A stretch of 52,607 nt of DNA from Deltaproteobacteria bacterium (GTDB taxonomy: Bacteria > Desulfobacterota > Desulfarculia > Adiutricales > Adiutricaceae): assembly GCA_031273455.1 (NCBI GenBank), contig JAISRZ010000054.1:1-52607 (forward strand), read 5' to 3'. Shown in pieces: positions 8,301 through 16,439 of this stretch. A program made the translations under genes and the position numbers. Under the pieces are notes generated by a model. That model was given only the letters and a program-made list of their open reading frames with translations. It did no database searches and was not told the origin of the DNA. Every line of letters begins with the position of its first letter. The stretch's first letter is position 1.

Positions 8301-10186
8301 GTGTAGTGGCCCTCTATGATCCAATTTATGTTAATCAAGATAATGAAGGCGTCCTTCCCAATCGCGTTTTTCAAATGAACGTTACTGGTCCAGGCCAATT
8401 TATTTGGGGTGGCTATAATGGCTATAATGAAATTAAAACCGGCGTCATTACCAACGCCACCAGTCAATTGTCAAACAGCCTTAATTTCTATAATGGGACA
8501 AACACTTATTTAGAACAGGCAATGGAGCTAAAAGCCCCAAATCATACCTTTTATCTCTATAAAGGTGGTAATTTGCACTTTCACAGTGGACATAAGATGA
8601 CCCTCGAAAGCGGCTATCTTTATGGGTCATTACATTTTACCCTAGATAACACGCCAGTTGTTGCTGACGGCTTTACTCACTCATCCGGTTCGGAAATATT
8701 GAATATCAAATCAGCCAACCCTGTAAACATCAATGGCGCCGTGGTTTACCTATATGCCACCTCAATTTCTGATTATCTAAGCCCTGGCGATAAATTCTAT
8801 TTAATAGACACTAATGAACCAGGAGGTCTTATTGGAGACACTTACACTAAAGTAGCTAAAGTCCAATATGGCTATTTTAGTCAGTATAACTTTATAATTG
8901 ATAAAGAGGGCGACCCTGGAACAACTAATCAGCAATTGGTGGCCCGTCTCCCTAAAGCCGCGGAACCTACTCCAGATCCGACTGTTCCACCCGTTGATCC
9001 GACACCAGATCTGCCGCCCACCACACCTGACGTTCCACCGCCTTCGCCCGACTTGCCAGTTCCGCCCGCGACTCCTGACACGCCGTCAACCGATCCGGTT
9101 GATCCTTCTGGGCCTCCGTCCCCTGTTACGCCCAACCCACCCACTCCTACGCCGACGCCAGATGTCTCCAATATCCCTCCGCTTACTCCAGCTGAGGACG
9201 CCAAAATTGTTTTGGAAGGACGGATGGCCGGGCTCGCCTTACTCGCGAATATTGGTAACTGGCTGGCTGACCACAGCTACAAGTCCGCCGACATGGCTTT
9301 AAAAGAAGGCAACCCCTTAACGCATCACGCGCCCTCCAGCGGGGACAAGGATCATGGCTGGGCTCCCTACGCCGGGATCGACGCTGGCGTTTTCTGGACT
9401 CACAAAGGATCCAAAAATAAGTACAGAACTTTTACCTTTATCGCTGGTTTGACTCGTCAGGTCTATTTTCCAGAGCGTCAAAGCTCCTTTCTTCTGTCCG
9501 CCTTTGTGGACGGTGGCTTCGCCAGCTATGACGTGACGACCAACTATGGAACGTTCTATGGCCCCAAGATTGACGGTGATGGCTCTTTGCGATATTTAGG
9601 CGGGGGGCTTATGGCCAGGCAACGCTGGGACAACGGTTTCCGCTTGGAGGCTTCGGCCAGGGCCGGGAAAATGGAGAACAAATTCACGGCTTTGAATTAT
9701 GTGTCCTCCCAAGGAGATCCCCTGGACTATACGGTGGAGACTCCATATTACGCTCTCCACTTTGGGGTCGGCCATGAGTGGATGCTCACGGATGATTCCA
9801 CTTTAGATTTACTGCTCAGGTATTTCTGGACCAAGCAAGACGCCAAATCCTTAAGACTTAAAACTGGCGAAAAAGTGGAATACGACAAGAACATCTCTCA
9901 GCGTTTCCGGATTGGCTCTCGTTACACCAAGATTAAGTCGGAAAGATTCTCCTATTATTTAGGGGCCTCTTATGAGCGCGAATTTGACACGAAGAGCCGG
10001 GGCTACCTCACCGGAGTTGGCCCCTTTGATATTCCCAGCCTCAAAGGCGGCACCGGCATCGGCGAGATCGGCATCATCTACCGCTCCACTGAGGACCGCC
10101 ACTTCAACATTGAAACCGGTATCCAAGGCCATGTGGGCGTCCGCCGCGGTATTTCTGGGGGCGTCAGAATTGGCTGGGAGTTCTAA
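5390..10186 (+). CDS. Autotransporter (type V secretion) with GGG[IVL] repeat passenger
   Basis: A 1598-residue surface protein. The N-terminus is a long signal peptide: a basic stretch, then the hydrophobic core LTLLFIGVGLALTLLIG with likely cleavage after AGAS. The passenger contains about 16 repeats at residues ~197-850. Each is centred on GGG[IVL][IVL]G (for example LEGGGIIGV, LRGGGVIGV, IYGGGVIGA), with N.F..I.V....L before it and a mean period of ~43 residues, as in a right-handed beta-helix. A Pro-rich linker (about 1188-1268, PTPDPTVPPVDPTPDLPP) leads to the C-terminal beta-barrel, which ends in the typical aromatic WEF. Passengers of this kind are usually adhesins or surface repeats; no protease or lipase motif is visible. 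A strong terminator follows. A truncated paralogue tail lies just upstream. Confidence 0.9.
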   Translation: MSNVSLNPRPIRWAPERSLNHLTLLFIGVGLALTLLIGQAGASTWPLTIYTPTGIQNLINGASAGDIIKFQANSNIDYNNPSFSIALWANKNNLTISGYSNSNFGATVDPIVQSLVNLGQSITTGVINSSVSSLTFPTTTSSMTRGDPITANNSASNNDLENAKLIQIRNNGLNINNINFYGSKITYTWIKPDDSRGGGIVNGFIGNRWDVTNTAGILGSIIDNSFNSINITVLGYSDSDYLAGGGIIGVRSTANSTEISQINGNYFNNIAITTGRSPLSTIGSGGAYLEGGGIIGVNGVSSPANTPGHAYLGVLYANVFNAITVKSSDMILGGGLVGVNNNSQNVSTQTFSQLGTVLKNIFGNGTANSIVVTADYSLRGGGVIGVNGLSNAGVVLNNLYENVFSGISVTAGTYLRGGGIVGVSNNNTEKHPDQTGPTTIPDKSISASMTNVIGNQFLLLNVNLIAGSKTSSSNGEFSGGGVLGVKSGPNAASLKYLFDNVFKSINVTSLNSAGITNIFGGGIVGVNSQWWSSIEGASGNYFDTINVTVSNGHLWGGGVIGLYSAGTSTINDGLALGSVLDSNYFYVLDIKANQGNIYGGGVIGATAVAGASVTQNQRQAGFTSVSSNIFGAGSTGTIEVTTKNLYGGGLIGAYAEGGTAFIKFINLNTFSDATGGIQINAENIYGGGIIGVTIDEKSTSSIASIEYLSSNLATSQHFKNIEVTTTKQLTGGGLVGAVALGNGAGSADANIKYIMSNDFESNKITVGSYLEGGGIIGVRSPNVASISSIYNSNFWDNVITVGTFIDGGGIIGVTGPLSSTSSKQFGISQIKDSWFNNNTVTAGGTIAGGLIYSYGLNTPLTIDGSQFSSNTFTSTTNKVYGTITIDTGLDKSNMVNRTNEVILYARPGTSCPSINPGCQYVVFKDNKIIENGATRYNSLYFGRVESLTSGGSANDYARSDALLTIQTESGSVVALYDPIYVNQDNEGVLPNRVFQMNVTGPGQFIWGGYNGYNEIKTGVITNATSQLSNSLNFYNGTNTYLEQAMELKAPNHTFYLYKGGNLHFHSGHKMTLESGYLYGSLHFTLDNTPVVADGFTHSSGSEILNIKSANPVNINGAVVYLYATSISDYLSPGDKFYLIDTNEPGGLIGDTYTKVAKVQYGYFSQYNFIIDKEGDPGTTNQQLVARLPKAAEPTPDPTVPPVDPTPDLPPTTPDVPPPSPDLPVPPATPDTPSTDPVDPSGPPSPVTPNPPTPTPTPDVSNIPPLTPAEDAKIVLEGRMAGLALLANIGNWLADHSYKSADMALKEGNPLTHHAPSSGDKDHGWAPYAGIDAGVFWTHKGSKNKYRTFTFIAGLTRQVYFPERQSSFLLSAFVDGGFASYDVTTNYGTFYGPKIDGDGSLRYLGGGLMARQRWDNGFRLEASARAGKMENKFTALNYVSSQGDPLDYTVETPYYALHFGVGHEWMLTDDSTLDLLLRYFWTKQDAKSLRLKTGEKVEYDKNISQRFRIGSRYTKIKSERFSYYLGASYEREFDTKSRGYLTGVGPFDIPSLKGGTGIGEIGIIYRSTEDRHFNIETGIQGHVGVRRGISGGVRIGWEF

Positions 10187-10216
10187 ACCGCTCCTTAAAC
10201 AGCGATAACTTCTTTC

Positions 10217-10251
10217 ACATCGGTCGGGTCATCCCCGACCGATGTTTTTTT
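10217..10251 (+). terminator. Rho-independent terminator after the autotransporter
   Basis: A 12-bp perfect stem (ACATCGGTCGGG / CCCGACCGATGT) with a 5-base loop is followed by a run of seven T. Confidence 0.9.
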
Positions 10252-10385
10252 ACGCCTTTTAAAAGTTCCCTTTCACTTTAACCCCGCCCCCCGATAACCA
10301 TTTATCCCCCTTTGGCCCTTAGCCACATTTATGTTCAGACGCCCGTAAACTTACTCACTAACCCTGTCCCCCAGCCAACCTTTAG

Positions 10386-10419
10386 CTGATAACCTAAGCT
10401 CCCAAAAGACGTATGACTA
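10386..10419. repeat. Left target duplication (CTGATAA) and terminal inverted repeat of the IS
   Basis: CTGATAA (10386-10392) flanks the left end. The inverted repeat begins CCTAAGCTCCC (10393-10403) and shares TATGACTA (10412-10419) with the other end. The TAG stop of the transposase lies inside this repeat. Confidence 0.85.
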
Positions 10420-12162
10420 GGCTGGAGGCTGGGCTGGAGGTTGAATGTTAAAAAATTCATATAATTTACGTTGTTTTTCTGTTATTTCTGTATATGAAGG
10501 GTTATTTGAATCAGTATAACATATTTTTATAATATCTAAATCGTCTAATAATTGATCCATTGTTCTATTTTTATACAGATTATTAATTTTCATTACCTTA
10601 TCTATATGCGAAATAAATATTAAAGCGATAAAAAGAATAAACAGTTTATTATCTAAGGCTCTATCTGAATGAACTTCAGTTCGTTTAAGTTCTAAGCGAT
10701 CCTTTAAGTTGTCGAAACACTTTTCAATAATATCTTTGTTCCTATATATTGATAATACTTCATGAGAAGAAATATTATAATTAGTAATTAAAATGAAAAA
10801 TCCAAAGTCCTTGTTTTTTTCAGAAACTGCATCAAGGTTAATAACTACTTTTTTATTTGAATCAAGTGAATTATTAGATATAAAATATTTTTTTGATATA
10901 TTTTTTTGCTTTTCATTTAAAGGCTGATTATTATTTAATAAATATTCAACTTCTTTTATTTCTATATATAATTTTTGTTTTTCATCTTTTCCACGTGATT
11001 CATTATAGTAGATGTGAACACTTAAATCACGATGTTCATCATTTGTTATTTGATTATATTTGTTTTTTTCGATATATTTCCATTCAATTTTATATTCTTT
11101 TGAATATACATTTAATTTTTCATCATAAAATTCATAATTTATTTTATCATCTTTGAAAAGTTTTTGAGCATCGAGCAAAAAATCCTTAAAAATTGATATA
11201 TTGCGACGAGATGATATTATAAATTTATGACGGTGTTTGTACATCAAATTTATATTTTTTGAGCTATAAAAACCTCTATCTAAAACAAATTTTATATCTT
11301 TAATGTTTAAAAACTCTATATCTTTAATTAATTTTTCAATAGTAGAAACATCAGATATGTTACCAGGTAACATACGATAAAAAACTGGTAATCGTGAATT
11401 TTCACCAATTAACATTGCTATGTTTATTTGTGGTAAATGTTCATCATCTTTATTTCGTCCATATTTGACTGATTTTATTAATTGAGAGTTCGATGAGACA
11501 CTTGTTGTGTCAAAGGCAAGAATATCATTTTCTATCCGACGAGATGCCTGTAGTTTATAAAACTCTTGTTTTTGTCGCTCTGAAATATTGTCAATTATTA
11601 ATTCACTAATTCTTTGAGAAGATAATGGATACCCATATGGATGTTTATGATCTAAAGCCCACCTATTAAATCTATAAAGTGGTGAATGTGATTCTAAAAT
11701 TAAATAAAAAACTATTGAGAGAAGTTTAGTATAAATTTCAGGAAAACAAATAGATAAATCCTCTATTACACCAGTTATAGATCCTCCAATTCTCTCTAAA
11801 AGATATATAGCACCATAATAAAGTGATGAATCAGCAGCGACTAATGTATTGTTGATAGGTTTATCTGTTGTTTGATTAGATGAAATGCCACTAGATATAA
11901 CCTTATGTTGGCTAATTAATAATTCACGTTCATCTTTAGTAGGCAGAATATTTGGTTTACCATGTTTTCCTTGAGCAACAAGTGCTTGGTAATAATCATT
12001 AGGTATAAATTCATCATTTGAACTGATTTTACCTATATAAAGCCATTGATGCTTCCCATAAGACTTGCTTTTATCCCAATAAGGATAATCAAAGTAAACA
12101 TACTTAGCACCTCTTGGTGATACATGGATTTTGGCCTCTGGGGGTAGCTGAAAAATTGTCAT
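10417..12162 (-). CDS. IS1634-family DDE transposase
   Basis: A 581-residue transposase of the IS4-like RNase H-fold group, best fitting IS1634. The catalytic triad can be seen: Asp in ILAFDTTSVSS, Asp in FVLDRGFYSS, and Glu in the Y-(2)-R-(3)-E-(6)-K-type segment YRNKDIIEKCFDNLK. Further family features are LPVFYRMLPGNISDVST and KRTEVHSDRAL. The N-terminal ~110 residues (KYVYFDYPYWDKSKSYGKHQWLYIG) match the usual leader domain. No Shine-Dalgarno precedes the ATG, and an internal inverted repeat overlaps the likely promoter. Codon use is strongly AT-biased, unlike the flanking genes. Confidence 0.92.
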   Translation of the reverse strand: MTIFQLPPEAKIHVSPRGAKYVYFDYPYWDKSKSYGKHQWLYIGKISSNDEFIPNDYYQALVAQGKHGKPNILPTKDERELLISQHKVISSGISSNQTTDKPINNTLVAADSSLYYGAIYLLERIGGSITGVIEDLSICFPEIYTKLLSIVFYLILESHSPLYRFNRWALDHKHPYGYPLSSQRISELIIDNISERQKQEFYKLQASRRIENDILAFDTTSVSSNSQLIKSVKYGRNKDDEHLPQINIAMLIGENSRLPVFYRMLPGNISDVSTIEKLIKDIEFLNIKDIKFVLDRGFYSSKNINLMYKHRHKFIISSRRNISIFKDFLLDAQKLFKDDKINYEFYDEKLNVYSKEYKIEWKYIEKNKYNQITNDEHRDLSVHIYYNESRGKDEKQKLYIEIKEVEYLLNNNQPLNEKQKNISKKYFISNNSLDSNKKVVINLDAVSEKNKDFGFFILITNYNISSHEVLSIYRNKDIIEKCFDNLKDRLELKRTEVHSDRALDNKLFILFIALIFISHIDKVMKINNLYKNRTMDQLLDDLDIIKICYTDSNNPSYTEITEKQRKLYEFFNIQPPAQPPA

Positions 12163-12172
12163 AGCAGTATGA

Positions 12173-12244
12173 TATGACTATTACCACCAGATGTCAAATT
12201 TTTTTTCCCATGTACACAAGGGAATCTAGTGGTACATAGTCATA
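12173..12244. repeat. Subterminal inverted repeat at the transposase promoter
   Basis: TATGACTATTACCACCAGAT (12173-12192) is complementary to 12224-12244 with few mismatches, leaving a ~31-base loop. It sits between the IS end and the transposase ATG. A transcript entering from outside could fold it and hide the start, a known way for insertion sequences to limit read-in expression; that role here is inference. Confidence 0.6.
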
Positions 12245-12250
12245 TTTACC

Positions 12251-12268
12251 GGGAGCTTAGGCTGATAA
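12251..12268. repeat. Right terminal inverted repeat and target duplication of the IS
   Basis: GGGAGCTTAGG (12251-12261) is the exact complement of the left end, followed directly by CTGATAA (12262-12268). Confidence 0.85.
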
Positions 12269-12273
12269 AGGCC

Positions 12274-12302
12274 AAAAAAAACCCCGCCTAACTTAGACGG
12301 GG
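12274..12302 (-). terminator. Rho-independent terminator of pilC
   Basis: On the minus strand a GC stem (CCCCG...CGGGG, extended by two more pairs past one mismatch) precedes a run of eight T. It lies 25 bp past the pilC stop and just outside the IS. Confidence 0.8.
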
Positions 12303-12326
12303 CTCATAGTTTTTAAAGGGTTAGCC

Positions 12327-13538
12327 TTAGCCGCTCACCGCCGCGCCCATACCGAAGATGGGGAGGTACATGGCGATAATTAGGGTACCGACCGTGCCGC
12401 CCAAAAAGACGATCATCATGGGCTCGATCATGGTCATAACCGTTTCCACCGCCGCGTCCACCTCATCGTCAAAGAAGTCGGCGATCTTTAGGAGCATGAC
12501 GTCCAAGGCGCCAGCTTCCTCACCAACGGCGATCATGGAGGTGACCATGTTGGGAAAGACCTGGGACTCAATCAAAGGGTCCACTAAAGGCCGGCCTTCA
12601 GCGATGGCCGAGCGGGAGTCTAAAAGAGCCTCTTCCACCACCTTGTTGCCAGCCGTGCCAGCCACGATGTCTAAGCTGGTGATGATGGGCACGCCAGCTT
12701 GAAGCATGGTGGCCAGAGTTCGGGTGAACTTCGAGACCGCGACTTTTCTTAACAAATCCCCAAAAACAGGTAGTTTCAAGGAATAAGTGTCAAAAAGCAG
12801 TTTTCCTAACTCGCTTTTAAAGAACCGCTTTAAACCAATAAAAGCCCCGATCAGACTGGGCAGAATGATATACCACTGTCCAATCAGAATATTGGAGGCG
12901 TCAATAACCAACTGGGTTAGGGCGGGCAACTCTTTGCCGAAGCTGGAGAACATCTCCTCAAAGGTGGGGATAACGAAGATCATGATGACCAACATAACCA
13001 CCACGCCCACGCCCATAACGATTAAGGGGTAAGCTAAAGCTCCTTTAACCTTCCTTTTGAGCTTTTCGGCCTTCTCAATGTACTCGGCCAAACGCTTAAG
13101 GATGGTGTCCAAGATACCAGCGGTCTCACCCGCCGCCACTAGGTTGCAGTACAAGGAGTCAAAATGCTCGGGATACTTCCTTAGAGCGTCGGATAAAGTC
13201 GCTCCAGACTGGACGGAGTTATTGATATCCCTTAGCATTGTCTTCAAGGTGGGGTTGTCCGTCTGGTCAGCCATAATCTTGAGGCACTGGACCAAAGGCA
13301 AACCAGCGTCGATCATGGTGGAGAACTGACGGGTAAAGAGCATGACGTCTTTGACCGTCACCTTGGGAGCGAAAGCGCTAATCCCAGCCAGAAGGTCTTT
13401 GGGAGCGTCTTTGACCGTGTAGTCGCTGATCCTCAGACGTTTTAAAAACGCTTCCACCTGCCGGGTATCCACGGCTTCCATGGTCCCCTTGCGTTTTCTC
13501 CCCTTATAGTTAACGCCAGACCAGGCGTAAATGGGCAT
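12327..13538 (-). CDS. pilC: Type IV pilus inner-membrane platform protein PilC
   Basis: A 403-residue polytopic protein of the PilC/GspF family, which forms the inner-membrane platform linking the assembly ATPase to the pilin fibre. It begins MPIYAWSGVNYKGRKRKG, the usual PilC N-terminus. It has two tandem T2SF domains, the first with FTRQFSTMIDAGLPLVQCL near residue 67 and the second with KFTRTLATMLQAGVPIITSL near residue 270. Each is followed by a membrane segment; the last lies at the C-terminus (FLGGTVGTLIIAMYLPIF). The length is typical. No pilB, pilT or pilin gene is adjacent, so pilus genes are scattered. The gene ends in its own terminator. Confidence 0.95.
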   Translation of the reverse strand: MPIYAWSGVNYKGRKRKGTMEAVDTRQVEAFLKRLRISDYTVKDAPKDLLAGISAFAPKVTVKDVMLFTRQFSTMIDAGLPLVQCLKIMADQTDNPTLKTMLRDINNSVQSGATLSDALRKYPEHFDSLYCNLVAAGETAGILDTILKRLAEYIEKAEKLKRKVKGALAYPLIVMGVGVVVMLVIMIFVIPTFEEMFSSFGKELPALTQLVIDASNILIGQWYIILPSLIGAFIGLKRFFKSELGKLLFDTYSLKLPVFGDLLRKVAVSKFTRTLATMLQAGVPIITSLDIVAGTAGNKVVEEALLDSRSAIAEGRPLVDPLIESQVFPNMVTSMIAVGEEAGALDVMLLKIADFFDDEVDAAVETVMTMIEPMMIVFLGGTVGTLIIAMYLPIFGMGAAVSG

Positions 13539-14439
13539 ACAACCTCCAAAATTATCGCGAGACTAGGAACTAAAGACTAAAATATTAAACAAAAAATAAT
13601 ATCGTTTCGGAACGAGTGACTAGAGACAAAGGAGCTTATTAAAGACAAACAAATACGAAAAACAAACTATACACAATAACTATGGGCTAATTAAATTGGC
13701 GACCGTTATCTATATTGTCTGCCGAGCGGAGCGACAAAAATATACCTCCAGAGCCAATTTGTCAACAATTTTAAAATATTGATTATATAACGATATTTAT
13801 AAACATATAAAAGTTATTATACTTATTCTTAATACATATATCTACTTGCCCAGAAGACCAAGTAACATATTCCTAAATTTAACAGATATTTTAGAAAAAT
13901 TCCAGTGACTAAAAATCTTTTGGGCCACGAGGCGATCAAGATTTCCATTTCAGACCGGCCGAAACCAGAGGGTAGCTTCAGTTCTGGAAAGACCGTAGCG
14001 ACCGCCCAAAGACACCCAGGGACGCCCAAAGACCCTTAAGGACCTTTATGACCCTAAAGACCATAAGAACCATAAGGACCCCTAAAGACCGGAAAGACCT
14101 GGGGGCCGGAGGGCTAACCCGCCGGAAAGACCTAAAAGGCTAACCCCAGTCAACCGGCCTCAGTCTTCCGAACACTCAAAACCCCGAATTCGCGAAGCTT
14201 GGGACTATTATAACCTTAAGCCTGACGCTTTAGGCCGATAAGCTTAAGCCAGCCGCCCCGAGAGCGGGCCTATAGGTTCAGCTCGCCGTTAAAGCGCGGG
14301 ATGATAATAGGGGGCTAAAAGGACTAGCAACCACTTAGATCCCAAACTAACCCCTCGGGGGCCATAGCGGTCTCGGTCGCCTTCAGAGATAGTCTAAGCT
14401 GGTCTTAAGCCCATTAGGAGTTCTCGGAACCTTGCGGCT

Positions 14440-14595
14440 AGGCTATAATGGTCTAAGGCGGCCCTAATCTGTTCTAAGGCTGTTCTAGGCGGTTCTAGGG
14501 TGGTTCTAGAGCGCTTCCAGACGGTCTAGGGCGGTTCTCCGCTGGTCTATAATGGCTTCCAGACGGTCTAGCGGTTCTCCGCTGGGCTATAATGG
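14440..14595. repeat. Tandem ~41-bp repeat carrying CTATAATGG
   Basis: Units contain CTTCCAGACGGTCTAG, then CGGTTCTCCGCTGG and CTATAATGG. Two good copies lie at about 14513-14595, and shorter GGTTCTAG pieces precede them. CTATAATGG occurs three times (14441, 14547, 14587) and resembles a -10 box, but no matching -35 boxes are seen. Confidence 0.6.
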
Positions 14596-14626
14596 TTGAT
14601 CGAGCCCTCTATCGGATGGGTTAAAG

Positions 14627-14676
14627 GATCTTGAAAGATCTTGAAGGATCTTGAATGATCTTAAAAGATCTTGGGG
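14627..14676. repeat. Five decamer repeats GATCTTGAAA
   Basis: GATCTT recurs exactly every 10 bp at 14627, 14637, 14647, 14657 and 14667. One helical turn per unit places all copies on the same DNA face. Confidence 0.8.
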
Positions 14677-14857
14677 GCCAAGGGCCTACCTTTAAACCGG
14701 GCAAAAACGCCTTAACTTTAAGCGTTTTAAAATTTATTTAACCCTATTTAAAGCTATTTAACTCTATAAGTTTATCCACTAACGGTTAGACGCCAATGAT
14801 TAAAGGGTCTATAAAAAAACCACCTTCTCATGACCTATGGCCCTTTAAAAAAAATTA

Positions 14858-14886
14858 TTGAAAATCTAGCCGACTTTTGTTAAAAT
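14858..14886 (+). promoter_or_regulatory. Sigma-70-type promoter upstream of the tRNA
   Basis: TTGAAA (14858-14863), a 17-base spacer, then TAAAAT (14881-14886), about 130 bp before the tRNA. Confidence 0.5.
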
Positions 14887-15019
14887 ACTTGACTTGTGGT
14901 TTTGGGACGGACATTCCTGGACTAACCCGTCATAACCTATGGATTTTCCAGGGGTTACCGCCCTTTAAACCCAACCTTCAGCGATGGTCTAATGACCAAA
15001 ATGACGTTAACAAATAATG

Positions 15020-15096
15020 GGGCTCATAGCTCAATTGGTCAGAGCCCCCGGCCCATAACCGGTCGGTTCCAGGTTCGAGCCCTGGTGAGCCCACCA
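15020..15096 (+). tRNA. tRNA with CAT anticodon (elongator Met, or Ile2)
   Basis: A 77-base cloverleaf: acceptor GGGCTCA/TGAGCCC, D stem GCTC/GAGC with GG in the loop, T stem CCAGG/CCTGG with loop TTCGAGC, discriminator A and encoded CCA. The anticodon loop is CCCATAA, giving CAT at 15054-15056. The acceptor stem is fully paired and the anticodon stem lacks the three G-C pairs of initiator tRNA, so it is not fMet. Met and lysidine-modified Ile2 cannot be separated by eye. Two oddities are C instead of the near-invariant T at position 33, and a C-T mismatch at the first anticodon-stem pair. Confidence 0.9.
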
Positions 15097-15268
15097 ACGT
15101 CCTTTTGGCGGATGACTTTGGATAGTTTTCTTTTGACACCCTTAAAGGTTAAAAATTAATGCTAATCGCCCCGAGCCGGCTAAAGGCCAGGAAGACCCCA
15201 TTCCAGAAGGCCATTACCAGCGATCATGATTGCCTTGGCGATCCCCAAAAACTGCGGATCCATTCTCA

Positions 15269-15296
15269 AGCGCCCCTTAAAGGGCGTTTATTTTTT
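15269..15296 (+). terminator. Terminator downstream of the tRNA
   Basis: A 7-bp stem AGCGCCC/GGGCGTT with loop CTTAAA is followed by TATTTTTT. It ends 14 bp before the nif3 ATG, so it closes the tRNA transcript and insulates nif3. Confidence 0.8.
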
Positions 15297-15310
15297 GCCT
15301 GGAGAGGGAG

Positions 15311-16420
15311 ATGCTGGTAAAAGATTTTTTAAGCTTAATTGACCATTTGGCCCCTTTTTCCTTGGCTTTAAGTTGGGACAATTCCGGTCTCCAGGTCGGT
15401 GACCCCGAGGCCCCAGTCCAGAAGGTGGCCTTAGCCTTGGACCCCACGGACCAAAACGTTCAAGCGGCCTTAGACCAGAAAGCCGATCTCCTCCTCGTCC
15501 ACCACCCGGCCCTTTTTAAACCTTTAAAAAACTTAGCCTTCTCCGACCCCACCCTAAAACCAGTTTTACGGGCCATTAAAGGCGATCTGGCCATTATCGC
15601 GGCCCACACCAATTGGGATCTAACGGGCGTCCCTTTGGCCTTAGCCGAAACTTTGGAGCTAACGCCAATACGCCCCTTGGAACTGTCGTCCGAGGATCTC
15701 GTTAAGCTGACGGTCTTTACGCCTTTAGAGGCCATCGATCGGGTTAAGGGGGCTATCTTTGAGGCCGGGGCTGGGCGGCAAGGCCATTACAGCGACTGTT
15801 CCTTTGAGGTGAGAGGAGTGGGTCAATACCTTCCCGGACCGGAAAGCGATCCTTTCTTAGGGTATCGCGGCGTTCTGGAGTCCGCCGAGGAGTATCGTTT
15901 AGAAACCTTACTTCCGAAAAAACTTCTGGACCCCGTGACCTTAGCCATTCGGAGCGTCCACCCGTACGAAGAGCCCGCTTTTGAGTTCACATCGGTCACT
16001 AGGCCTGGCCCGGGGCTGGGGTTACTGGCTAAGTGGCCGGAACCTATTGAGGCCCTCCCCTTTATCGCCCAGAAGCTCGGCTTAGCCCACCCCGTCTGGG
16101 CCGGGCCCGCGCCCGGGGCCATCACTCAAGTGGCCTTACTCCCGGGGTCAGGGGGCGACTTTATCCAGGTGGCCCAAAAAGCCGGGGCGGAAATGCTGAT
16201 TACCGGGGAAATGAACTATCATCACGCTCTTTTGGCCGGGGACTTGGGCTTTTGCGTCCTCGCCGCTGGCCACTATGAAACCGAAAAACCCGGCCTAATA
16301 CGGCTAGGCCAGGCTTTAGAGCGCAAGACCCGTCGCTCGGACGCGACTATTGAATACATATATTTAAGCGATCAATCGCCTTGGCGGACCAAGGCCTATC
16401 CGGGGCCTGACCGGTCCTGA
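15311..16420 (+). CDS. Nif3-like dinuclear metal centre hexameric protein
   Basis: A 369-residue member of the Nif3/YqfO family, ring-shaped hexamers with a two-metal site. Some relatives are linked to GTP cyclohydrolase I type 2 activity, but the role is uncertain. The N-terminal half has LSWDNSGLQVGDP, LLLVHHPALF and AAHTNWD, and the C-terminal half has LITGEMNYHHAL followed by AAGHYETE. These carry the expected metal-binding His/Asp/Glu residues. A middle insertion (about residues 125-245, including VRSVHPYEEPAFE-like sequence) matches the long YqfO form. A purine-rich GGAGAGGGAG lies immediately before the ATG. It is followed after 19 bp by the zinc-ribbon gene, a common pairing in deltaproteobacteria. 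Confidence 0.93.
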   Translation: MLVKDFLSLIDHLAPFSLALSWDNSGLQVGDPEAPVQKVALALDPTDQNVQAALDQKADLLLVHHPALFKPLKNLAFSDPTLKPVLRAIKGDLAIIAAHTNWDLTGVPLALAETLELTPIRPLELSSEDLVKLTVFTPLEAIDRVKGAIFEAGAGRQGHYSDCSFEVRGVGQYLPGPESDPFLGYRGVLESAEEYRLETLLPKKLLDPVTLAIRSVHPYEEPAFEFTSVTRPGPGLGLLAKWPEPIEALPFIAQKLGLAHPVWAGPAPGAITQVALLPGSGGDFIQVAQKAGAEMLITGEMNYHHALLAGDLGFCVLAAGHYETEKPGLIRLGQALERKTRRSDATIEYIYLSDQSPWRTKAYPGPDRS

Positions 16421-16439
16421 CCCGGCTAGGGGAGTCTTT

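Larger units (their letters stand above)
10393..12261 (-). mobile_element. IS1634-like insertion sequence, complete (1869 bp)
   Basis: Bounded by imperfect terminal inverted repeats that start CCTAAGCTCCC on both sides and share TATGACTA further in. A perfect 7-bp direct repeat CTGATAA flanks it at 10386-10392 and 12262-12268. It holds a single full-length DDE transposase. Base composition is far more AT-rich than the neighbouring genes, so the element came from elsewhere. Intact ends, target duplication and ORF indicate a recent insertion. It landed between the autotransporter terminator and the pilC terminator, apparently without breaking a gene. Confidence 0.9.
13539..14857. other. Long repeat-rich spacer between pilC and the tRNA
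   Basis: About 1.3 kb without a credible gene. The first ~300 bp are AT-rich. 14020-14110 is an irregular run of AAAGACC / AAGGACC pieces. 14440-14680 contains the two tandem repeats listed separately. The rest shows nothing I can name. Confidence 0.6.

Noticed and set aside
8929..9204. Gly/Val-rich ORF on the minus strand
   Set aside because: It is the antisense of the Pro-rich linker of the autotransporter; its composition is a by-product.
13829..14029. 66-codon minus-strand ORF downstream of pilC's start
   Set aside because: No ribosome-binding site, no family resemblance, and it runs across the AT-rich/GC-rich boundary of a repeat zone.
15020..15096. Initiator tRNA-fMet
   Set aside because: The acceptor stem is fully paired at position 1-72 and the anticodon stem lacks the three G-C pairs typical of initiators.
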